Shown piece after piece: positions 1-4,434 of a stretch of DNA of 5,815 nucleotides; position 1 is the stretch's first letter; every line of letters begins with the position of its first letter. The notes beneath the pieces are model-generated. The model was not told where the DNA came from. It did not search any database and saw only the letters and a program-made list of their open reading frames with translations. The stretch comes from Bryobacteraceae bacterium (GTDB taxonomy: Bacteria; Acidobacteriota; Terriglobia; Bryobacterales; Bryobacteraceae), in the NCBI GenBank assembly GCA_030039005.1, contig JASHQT010000683.1, positions 1-5,815 on the forward strand. Reading direction: 5' to 3'. The position numbers and the translations under genes were made by a program.

Positions 1-182
1 TTCCAAGGCCTTTCGCCGCGTCCAGCGTTCACCAAGCGTTCCAGTTCCTCCGGCTCGACAAGTATCCGCTTCCCAATCCGTACAGCTCGGATCTTCCCCG
101 CCCGGATGTATTGCCGAATTGTCCAATGACTCAATCCCACAGCATCCGCCGCTTGGCGGACGCCAATTAAAAGTTCTTTCAT
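1..182 (-). CDS. Excisionase/AlpA-type HTH_17 DNA-binding protein (partial, runs off the left edge)
   Basis: The minus-strand frame opens with ATG at 182-180 and stays open for 60 codons to the window edge, so the C-terminus is missing. It reads MKELLIGVRQAADAVGLSHW followed by a turn, TIRQYIRAGKIRAVRIGKRI, then LVEPEELERL. This is the compact HTH_17/MerR-like fold of excisionases and AlpA regulators: a helix-turn-helix at residues 7-27, the 'AGKIRAVRIGKR' beta wing at about 28-40, and a final helix with EPEELERL. Such proteins bind att-site arms or promoters to direct excision and gene expression of integrative elements. A GGAG lies about 11 nt upstream of the start. The gene diverges from the MerR-like gene at 303, with a palindrome-rich spacer between them. 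An integrase or replication gene may lie further left, but this cannot be seen. Confidence 0.85.
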   Translation of the reverse strand, partial: MKELLIGVRQAADAVGLSHWTIRQYIRAGKIRAVRIGKRILVEPEELERLVNAGRGERPW

Positions 183-302
183 ATTTCTCGTTTCTCCGAA
201 CCAACAGGATGATGGTTAGGATAGTAAGTATAAGTGCAGTATTGCACTATTAAGGTTATTATATCATATAATAGTGTACACGTGCAGCTTTGAGCCCAAC
301 TT
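183..302. promoter_or_regulatory. Divergent promoter/operator region with three palindromes
   Basis: This 120-bp AT-rich spacer separates two divergent DNA-binding-protein genes. Three dyads lie side by side. The first, at 233-248, has AGTGCA and TGCACT arms around a 4-nt centre. The second, at 257-273, has 8-nt arms TATTATAT and ATATAATA around one C. The third, at 274-281, is the perfect palindrome GTGTACAC. The middle dyad carries TATAAT on the plus strand (267-272) and on the minus strand (263-258), so it could supply the -10 box for both genes. The -35 boxes are weak (TTGCAC at 242-247, 19-nt spacing for the plus promoter). Binding of one or both flanking HTH proteins here is an inference. 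Confidence 0.6.
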
Positions 303-725
303 ATGCAAACCTTCGAATTCCGCGAACTGATTTCGATCCTCGGGATGTCGCCGAGCCGCGCCAAAAATTGGACCGTGGGACGCCCATTCAAACTGGAACC
401 CTCCATCCGTACCGCCTCCGGCCAAGGCTCCCGCAATCTTTACAGCCTGGAAGACGTGTACCTGATGGGCCTCGCCAACGAACTGGGCCACGCTGGGATG
501 GCTGCCGGGGCGATAGGAGAGATTGTCGCGGCGGTGAGGGTGAAGGGTGGCTGGTCGGACGCCGACACGCTGTACGTCTTCCGTGGCCCAAATTCCACCT
601 ACCGGATCGAACACCGGGAGGACCGCCTTCCCGCCCATTCCATCGTTCGAATCGCCATCAACATCTCCGGGCTTCGGAACCGAATCGATCTGCATGCCAG
701 GAAGCTCCGCCGCGACCCTGCGTGA
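303..725 (+). CDS. MerR-like helix-turn-helix transcriptional regulator
   Basis: This 140-residue protein has a MerR-type DNA-binding region in its first ~65 residues. A first helix and turn (FRELISILGMSPSRAKNW) is followed by a wing-like segment ending 'GSRNLYSLEDVYLMGLANEL' (residues 42-61), which matches the usual R-x-Y-[ST]-x-x-D-V signature of MerR wings. The remaining 75 residues contain a helix (about 63-80), a 'DADTLYVFRG' strand and a basic tail (LHARKLRRDPA). They show no recognisable effector domain and no cysteine sensor. The ATG at 303 is the first start after the divergent promoter region; its Shine-Dalgarno match is poor. The gene faces away from the excisionase-like gene, the common layout of a regulatory switch in integrative elements. 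It probably regulates the shared spacer, but this is inferred. It could also be a Xis/AlpA paralogue with an extension. Confidence 0.8.
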   Translation: MQTFEFRELISILGMSPSRAKNWTVGRPFKLEPSIRTASGQGSRNLYSLEDVYLMGLANELGHAGMAAGAIGEIVAAVRVKGGWSDADTLYVFRGPNSTYRIEHREDRLPAHSIVRIAINISGLRNRIDLHARKLRRDPA

Positions 726-792
726 AATTTGTAGGGTCGTCACTTCCGTCCCTGAAACCTCCTTGCTCGTGATTCGTCTACGAGGTCTGAGA

Positions 793-1152
793 ATGAGAAT
801 CCCAACCTCCCAGTTACGCGGAGTGAGGTGTCCGGTTTGTGAGTCCGGCGAGCTGCGTCGATCCAGAACCCGGTTTTGGGAGACCCCACTCAGGGCGTTT
901 GGAATTCGCCCGTACCGTTGCATGTGCTGCTGGTATCGGGGGTACGTCCTGTTCCTACCATTCAGGTTCGTGCTGCAACTGACCACGCGAGGAACCGCGA
1001 GGAGATTTGACGCGATGGTGATGAAGGCGGTGAGTGAGTTGTTAGCCAAAGTACGGCTGGCTTTCAAACGCTCGACACAAGTGTTCCATCTCAGGCACTT
1101 CCCCGTGTCAAACCAACCTCAGGTGAGTCGGCCAGCAATGCGAAAGACATAG
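793..1152 (+). CDS. Small zinc-ribbon protein, function unknown
   Basis: The frame is open from 547, but the upstream part overlaps the regulator gene. The ATG at 793 has a GAGG at 782-785 with 7-nt spacing and gives 119 residues. The N-terminal half carries two cysteine knuckles, C13-P-V-C16 and C43-M-C-C46, separated by a basic linker (LRRSRTRFWE) and 'FGIRPYRC'. This CPxC-n-RPYRCxxC layout fits a zinc ribbon. I recall similar short proteins in planctomycete and acidobacterial genomes, none with an assigned role. Residues 50-63 (GYVLFLPFRFVLQL) are hydrophobic and could form a short membrane or beta segment. The C-terminal half is basic with a helix around 73-92 and looks unstructured after that. 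It lies 67 bp after the regulator and may be cotranscribed with it. A real gene seems likely from the knuckles; the exact C-terminal extent is less sure. Confidence 0.6.
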   Translation: MRIPTSQLRGVRCPVCESGELRRSRTRFWETPLRAFGIRPYRCMCCWYRGYVLFLPFRFVLQLTTRGTARRFDAMVMKAVSELLAKVRLAFKRSTQVFHLRHFPVSNQPQVSRPAMRKT

Positions 1153-1378
1153 TCGTCCCCGAATGCTCGTCCCGAGACTCGACCTCGCGTGCCTTCTGTT
1201 CGCTCAAACACAACAGTGGGTACCGAGTACCGTGCTACAAACCGACTCACCCCGTACCCGATATTGCCTCGCCAGAGACGAAACACGATTGAAGTAAAAC
1301 TCCTACCGGGCTTTCCCGTCTTCAAAACCCGAGTTGGTCTCCCACCTGCAATTCTGCCCCGCCATACAGGGGTGGCAC

Positions 1379-1639
1379 ATGGATGAAGAACTTTCTGAAG
1401 AACTCCACGCCCTCCGAGAGGCCATCACGGAAGCGATGTGGAACTCGGAATCTGTCGAGCGGGCGATCCATGCAATACTCCGCCGGTCTGGGAACGATGT
1501 CCAGCTCGAAATCAACCTCGTGCTGCTCGACGTGAAACCAGAGGAGGAACCTCTCGGCCCGGAGGACTCCGCCGGGAAGTTGCCCTTCGACCCAACCGAT
1601 TCCCACTTCCTTCGCGCATTGAACATCAGTGATTTGTGA
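1379..1639 (+). CDS. Small acidic helical protein, function unknown
   Basis: This encodes 86 residues from the ATG at 1379, which is preceded by AGGGGTGG (1368-1375) at suitable spacing. An upstream in-frame TTG at 1334 lacks such a site and is less likely. The N-terminal half is strongly acidic and helical (MDEELSEELHALREAITEAM, then SVERAIHAILRR), followed by a probable strand (VQLEINLVLLDV) and a proline/acid-rich tail (KPEEEPLGPED...). The 'LREAI...S..V..AI..I.R.G.DV' pattern resembles, from memory, short hypothetical proteins in planctomycete genomes. No catalytic motif, signal peptide or transmembrane segment is seen. Its stop overlaps the start of the next gene, so the two are probably translated together and may form a pair. 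The 226 bp before it (1153-1378) hold no convincing gene, only a 13-nt dyad at 1219-1231. Confidence 0.6.
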   Translation: MDEELSEELHALREAITEAMWNSESVERAIHAILRRSGNDVQLEINLVLLDVKPEEEPLGPEDSAGKLPFDPTDSHFLRALNISDL

Positions 1640-1851
1640 AAACCCACCTGACCAAACCGTTGCTCGGTGTTGGACAAGACACCCACCTCACCGAAACCCT
1701 TCCATCGGGAACGGTGGTTGAATACGTCCACGGTATCGGCAATGGGTTCGTTAATGTGAACTTCCAAGGTCGGCCTTTCTCCGTTCTGCGAGAAGATTTA
1801 CTCGACGCCTGTTGCATCGCAGACGCGGTTGAAATTGGTCTGAGAGAGTAG
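1636..1851 (+). CDS. Small beta-rich (SH3-like?) protein, function unknown
   Basis: This encodes 71 residues from a GTG at 1636 that overlaps the preceding TGA in a GTGA junction, a classic sign of translational coupling; no separate Shine-Dalgarno is visible. The sequence alternates turns and strands (LPSGTVVEYVHG, GFVNVNFQGRPFSVLREDLL), which suggests a small SH3-like beta barrel, followed by a short helix containing C59-C60. 'LPxGTVVE' followed by 'GFVxVxxxGRxxSVxxEDL' is a pattern I associate with uncharacterised small proteins. No function can be assigned. It closes the small-gene cluster; a weak GGGGA-AGA-TCCCC hairpin follows at 1855-1867 but has no T-run, so termination is not shown. 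The coupled arrangement supports this frame over a longer, serine-rich antisense frame. Confidence 0.6.
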   Translation: MKTHLTKPLLGVGQDTHLTETLPSGTVVEYVHGIGNGFVNVNFQGRPFSVLREDLLDACCIADAVEIGLRE

Positions 1852-2301
1852 CTGGGGGAAGATCCCCGCCGACTGGGTTGTCAGTCTGTCCATCGCCCTC
1901 GGAAGGCTCCGGCGGAGGGTGGATCTGGCGGTCAGAAAACTCCAGCTGGGGCAGGTTGGACCCACTTTTGGGCGACTTTCGGAAACCCCAAAAACGCCAG
2001 TTTCCTGTGTCGCGCGGGGGTGTCGGGCGGATTTTCGTCCATTCTGAAGGGTAACCATAATGTTTTCAATAGGTTAGATCGATTTAGGCCCTTCACGCAG
2101 CCTCAAAATCGGGCAGAAAAATGCAGAAAATGACGATTTTTGAGCGGAAATAGGGTGTTTTTGATAGCTCGGAAAAACAGTTTTTGCCCGTCACCCGCTC
2201 GGGTTCCACCGCAAGGTCGAAGTGGTACGTCAGATGTGGAACCGTCTAAAGAGCAGCAGGGGAAATTGACAGAGATGTCAATTCTATGATTTGATGTTGT
2301 T
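1852..2301. other. 450-bp gene-free region with inverted repeats
   Basis: No frame on either strand has a good start plus recognisable protein features. Visible structure includes a hairpin GGGGA/TCCCC (1855-1867); CCCTC/GAGGG arms (1896-1900, 1915-1919); an 11-bp match to the tRNA-Thr 3' end (1909-1919); an AT-rich patch (about 2100-2185) with GCAGAAAA twice at 10-bp spacing (2113, 2123) enclosed by CTCAAAATCG and its near complement (2102-2111, 2134-2144); the dyad ACCCG-CT-CGGGT (2193-2204); and GGTTCCAC/GTGGAACC (2202-2209, 2236-2243). It lies between the unknown small genes and the regulator-Xis-Rep operon. It could hold an element boundary, a replication origin or operators; none of these is proven. 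Confidence 0.5.
2264..2283. promoter_or_regulatory. Operator-like palindrome before the XRE-Xis-Rep operon
   Basis: AATTGACA and TGTCAATT form perfect 8-nt arms around GAGA. The left arm contains TTGACA (2266-2271), a consensus -35 box. A TATGAT at 2285-2290 is a close -10 match, but the spacing of 13 nt is short. The dyad is 19 nt before the GTG of the XRE regulator gene, so autoregulation by that protein is the simplest reading (inferred). With so short a leader and no Shine-Dalgarno, the mRNA may be leaderless or nearly so. Confidence 0.55.
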
Positions 2302-2829
2302 GTGAGCGTCAAACACAGCAACAATCCATCTGGCCCGCTGGCCTTCTGCGATCTTCTCCGGGGACTCCGAAAAGCCAAAAAGTTGGGCTTAGTCGAGCTT
2401 GCCAACGCAAGTGGTTTTGATCCGGGGCTCTTGAGCCGGATTGAAACCGGCAAGCGGCTTCCACCCGATAAAACAGGCTTGTTGAGGCTGGCGAAGGCGC
2501 TGGCAATTCCCGAGGAATCGAGCCAGTTCGGGGAGTTGTTGGTCGCGGCTGGTCAGGTTAGGAATCCGGGAATCGCCGAACTGGTCATCGCCTTGAGCGA
2601 CCCTCAACTGATGAATCGGTTTTCAGCCGGGATGAGAGATCGGTTCTCAGCCGGGATGAAAGAAGAGCCTCCCGTGTTTTGCGAGACCCTGGCCGAACTG
2701 GTCTCTAAAGCCACGGAACGAGCGATCACGACCGACGCTCAATCGATCACAGTCAAGTCCGCTTCAGGGGCGATTCAAAAGTTCCAGTTGCTTTGGGATG
2801 CAAAATCAAAAAAGAAGAGGAGTAGTTGA
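2302..2829 (+). CDS. XRE-family transcriptional regulator (element repressor)
   Basis: This 175-residue protein has an HTH_3/XRE domain at about residues 15-70: FCDLLRGLRKAKKLGLVELA, then the recognition region (SGFDPGLLSRIETGKRLPP) and LRLAKALAIP. The 'LSRIETGKRxPP' stretch is a strong family signature. The C-terminal region (about 75-165) is helical, lacks a known effector domain and ends in a lysine-rich tail (KSKKKRSS). Residues 106-121 are a tandem duplication, RFSAGMRD then RFSAGMKE. GTG at 2302 is the first possible start after an in-frame TGA (2287-2289) and lies 19 nt after a palindrome, though no Shine-Dalgarno is evident. It leads an operon whose next gene begins within its stop codon (TGATG). 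Its likely role is a phage-repressor-like switch controlling the Xis and replication genes, inferred from domain and position. Confidence 0.88.
   Translation: MSVKHSNNPSGPLAFCDLLRGLRKAKKLGLVELANASGFDPGLLSRIETGKRLPPDKTGLLRLAKALAIPEESSQFGELLVAAGQVRNPGIAELVIALSDPQLMNRFSAGMRDRFSAGMKEEPPVFCETLAELVSKATERAITTDAQSITVKSASGAIQKFQLLWDAKSKKKRSS
2617..2664 (+). repeat. In-frame 24-bp tandem duplication within the XRE gene
   Basis: Two adjacent 24-nt units (2617-2640 and 2641-2664) share CGGTT-t/c-TCAGCCGGGATGA and differ at only a few positions near the 3' end and at one T/C. Each encodes eight residues, RFSAGM followed by RD or KE, so the reading frame is kept. This looks like a recent duplication in the linker after the DNA-binding domain. 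Confidence 0.85.
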
Positions 2830-3029
2830 TGATGCAAGATACCTTACCTCTCTACAACGAACAGGAAGCCGCAAGGATGATCTCTTGTTCGGTGGCTCTA
2901 TTACGCAAATGGCGACTTTTCGGGCGAGGCCCCGCCTATTGCAAGATCGGAAGGTTGGTGCGATACCGACAGGAGGATCTGGCGGCATTTTTGGATTCGC
3001 ACCGCATCGATACGGGAGCGGGAAGATGA
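2829..3029 (+). CDS. AlpA/excisionase-like HTH_17 DNA-binding protein
   Basis: This encodes 66 residues from ATG 2829 (a second ATG follows at 2832), preceded by GAGGAG at 2817-2822 with 6-nt spacing. The protein is almost entirely one HTH_17/MerR-like domain: LYNEQEAARMISCSVALLRKW (residues 8-28), the wing 'GRGPAYCKIGRLVRYRQEDL' (33-52), and a last helix AAFLDSHR. The 'P.Y.KIGRLVRYR.EDL..FL' motif is typical of AlpA and excisionase proteins of phages, satellites and integrative plasmids. The start overlaps the regulator stop by one base, and its own stop overlaps the next start as ATGA, so the three genes form one coupled operon. Likely roles are directing excision with the integrase at 4435 or activating element genes; which one cannot be told from sequence. 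Its sequence differs clearly from the HTH_17 protein at the left edge. Confidence 0.88.
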   Translation: MMQDTLPLYNEQEAARMISCSVALLRKWRLFGRGPAYCKIGRLVRYRQEDLAAFLDSHRIDTGAGR

Positions 3030-4198
3030 GCACCATCGCGGTACCGGCTCCCCCGGCCTTCGTTCACCTGCCCGATGCCGCCTGGCGTGGTCTCATTGGC
3101 CGCTATCGGAATGTAGTAGCACCTTGCACCGAGGCTCCCGAGGTGTTCCATCTCGGGAGTTTCATCGCCGCTGTGGGATGCCTGATCGGAAGGAGGGCGT
3201 GGGTGTGCTCGCCCCAGCGCGTATACCCAAATTTCTACTCTCTCCTCGTCGGCAAAACCGCCAAAGCTCGGAAAACCACCGCCTACCAGTTTGCCCTGGA
3301 CCTGTTCGATGAAATTCTACCCTGGCTCGATGACAAGCATGCCAAGCCACTACATGGGCTCGCGTCTCCGGAGGGTCTTGCGCTCGCCATGACCGGGAAT
3401 TCCTTTGAGCCTTACCGCATTCTCAGCGTGGAGGACGAGTTCCGAAGCTTGGCCACCAAGGGCGGTCAGCAAGCCGTGGCGAATCTCATACCCAAACTCA
3501 CCGAGCTGTTCAACAGTCCCCGCGCATTCGAAGTGAACACCCGGAATAACCCCATCGTGGTCAAGAACCCATTTCTCTGTGTGCTCTCCGCCACCACGCG
3601 GGCTTGGTTCGAGCAATCTCTGACTCAGCGTGACGTAAGCGGCGGGTTCCTGAACCGCTGGCTCCTGTTTGAGGGAGATGCTGAAAAACTTCTGCCAACT
3701 CCGCCACCTGTTGATGAAAAGTTGTGGAGCCATACCGTCCTGGATGTCGCCGACGCGATCCTGTCCGGCGAGGGCTTTTTCAAGTTCTCCAAGGACGCGG
3801 ACGCTTACTATAGCGACTTCTACCGGATAGCTCGCGAGGACTTCGACTCAGAAGCAACCACCCGAACCGACCTTCACGCTCGGAAGCTTGGGCTGTTGTA
3901 TGCGATCTTGGCGAAACGGAAGGACAACCTCATCCACCTTGCCGACATTGAGGCAGGTGCCGAGGTGGCAAAATATTGTGCTGGCGTAGCCCAACCACTT
4001 GCCGCCTGTTTGGATGTTTCCCGCCAGCGGGGTCTTGAGGATCGTCTTATATCTCTCGTCCGTTCTCGACCGGGCATAGAAAAACGCGACCTGTATCGAG
4101 CACTACACGTGAGCGTATACGAACTCCATCGGATCTTAGATCCTCTGATAAGGGACAAGATCATACGAGAAGAGAATGGAAAATACTATTTGGTATAG
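3026..4198 (+). CDS. DUF3987-like P-loop replication protein (putative Rep/helicase)
   Basis: This encodes 390 residues from ATG 3026, which overlaps the preceding TGA (ATGA) and has GGGAG at 3014-3018; the frame extends further upstream to 2798, but that part overlaps the Xis-like gene. The protein has a helical N-terminus (FHLGSFIAAVGCLIGRRAWV), then 'YPNFYSLLVGKTAKARKTTA' (67-86), the position of a Walker A loop with arginine (R82) where the last glycycine-type residue would normally sit. A Walker B-like 'ILSVEDEF' (132-139), a sensor-like 'CVLSATT' (185-191) and 'SGGFLNRWLLF' (205-215, R211 a possible arginine finger) follow. A winged-helix tail occupies about 336-390 (RDLYRALHVSVYELHRILDP...ENGKYYLV). 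This layout matches DUF3987/YfjI-type proteins found in plasmids, prophages and integrative elements and thought to act in replication. Helicase or initiator activity is inferred. No primase domain is present. Confidence 0.75.
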   Translation: MSTIAVPAPPAFVHLPDAAWRGLIGRYRNVVAPCTEAPEVFHLGSFIAAVGCLIGRRAWVCSPQRVYPNFYSLLVGKTAKARKTTAYQFALDLFDEILPWLDDKHAKPLHGLASPEGLALAMTGNSFEPYRILSVEDEFRSLATKGGQQAVANLIPKLTELFNSPRAFEVNTRNNPIVVKNPFLCVLSATTRAWFEQSLTQRDVSGGFLNRWLLFEGDAEKLLPTPPPVDEKLWSHTVLDVADAILSGEGFFKFSKDADAYYSDFYRIAREDFDSEATTRTDLHARKLGLLYAILAKRKDNLIHLADIEAGAEVAKYCAGVAQPLAACLDVSRQRGLEDRLISLVRSRPGIEKRDLYRALHVSVYELHRILDPLIRDKIIREENGKYYLV

Positions 4199-4378
4199 TC
4201 TCTTTAATCTTCCTGTCGCCTGTCCCTTTTTGTCAGCCTGTCCCCTGTCACAGAAGTTCGGTTTCTGGCCGATCCTTGGGTGCATGCTACGACTGTGGGG
4301 ACAACGTGACAACCGTGACAAACGGCAATCTGCGCTGCCGTGCCGATCTTCGAACGTACGTACCAGCCCGTTCGACGG

Positions 4379-4407
4379 TTGACGACCGAGCGTGACAGAC
4401 CTATTCT
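4379..4407 (+). promoter_or_regulatory. Predicted sigma70-type promoter of the integrase gene
   Basis: TTGACG (4379-4384) and TATTCT (4402-4407) are separated by exactly 17 nt and match the consensus at 5/6 and 4/6 positions. Transcription would begin near 4414, just before the AGGAGG at 4422-4427. A CGTGACAG copy of the upstream repeat lies in the spacer between the two boxes, so a protein bound there would block the polymerase. Confidence 0.6.
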
Positions 4408-4421
4408 GAGCAAGATCGCTT

Positions 4422-4427
4422 AGGAGG
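4422..4427 (+). promoter_or_regulatory. Strong ribosome binding site of the integrase gene
   Basis: AGGAGG lies 7 nt before the ATG at 4435 and fixes that start. It is the best Shine-Dalgarno match in the window. Confidence 0.85.
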
Positions 4428-4434
4428 GATTGCG

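Larger units (their letters stand above)
4199..4434. promoter_or_regulatory. Spacer with TGTC/GACA motif clusters (possible origin, arm sites or operator)
   Basis: Five TGTC motifs occur within 36 bp (4214, 4221, 4231, 4239, 4246), including the 9-mer GCCTGTCCC twice (4218-4226 and 4236-4244, 18 bp apart). Facing them are GACA motifs at 4300, 4308 and 4317, the last two inside CGTGACAA repeated at 4305-4312 and 4314-4321. A related CGTGACAG lies at 4391-4398. A hairpin TCGAACG/CGTTCGA (4350-4356, 4369-4375) has the palindrome GTACGTAC (4356-4363) at its loop edge. Placement between the replication and integrase genes suits a replication origin, integrase/Xis arm sites or int operators. These are alternatives, not demonstrated. 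Confidence 0.5.

Noticed and set aside
264..1067. 267-codon open frame on the minus strand
   Set aside because: It lies antisense to the MerR-like and zinc-ribbon genes, which have recognisable domains; its protein is low in hydrophobic core patterns and matches no family I know.
1119..1325. 68-codon minus-strand frame covering most of the 1153-1378 gap
   Set aside because: The protein looks somewhat plausible (beta-like), but the start would be TTG with no clear ribosome site and it overlaps the end of the zinc-ribbon gene. Not strong enough to report as a gene.
1303..1767. 154-codon minus-strand frame
   Set aside because: Serine-rich composition typical of an antisense shadow and a TTG start without a good ribosome site; the plus-strand pair is supported by a Shine-Dalgarno and a GTGA overlap.
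1855..1867. GGGGA-AGA-TCCCC hairpin as a terminator of the small-gene cluster
   Set aside because: The stem is only 5 bp and no T-run follows, so it does not qualify as an intrinsic terminator.
2103..2453. 116-codon minus-strand frame
   Set aside because: It overlaps the start of the XRE gene and its operator, and has no recognisable domain or good start.
2798..3025. N-terminal extension of the Rep protein frame
   Set aside because: It would overlap the entire Xis-like gene; ATG 3026 has a Shine-Dalgarno and an ATGA overlap with the preceding gene.
4212..4249. CRISPR-like array in the TGTC cluster
   Set aside because: Units are 4-9 bp with 7-10 bp spacing, far too short for repeats and spacers; they read as protein-binding motifs.
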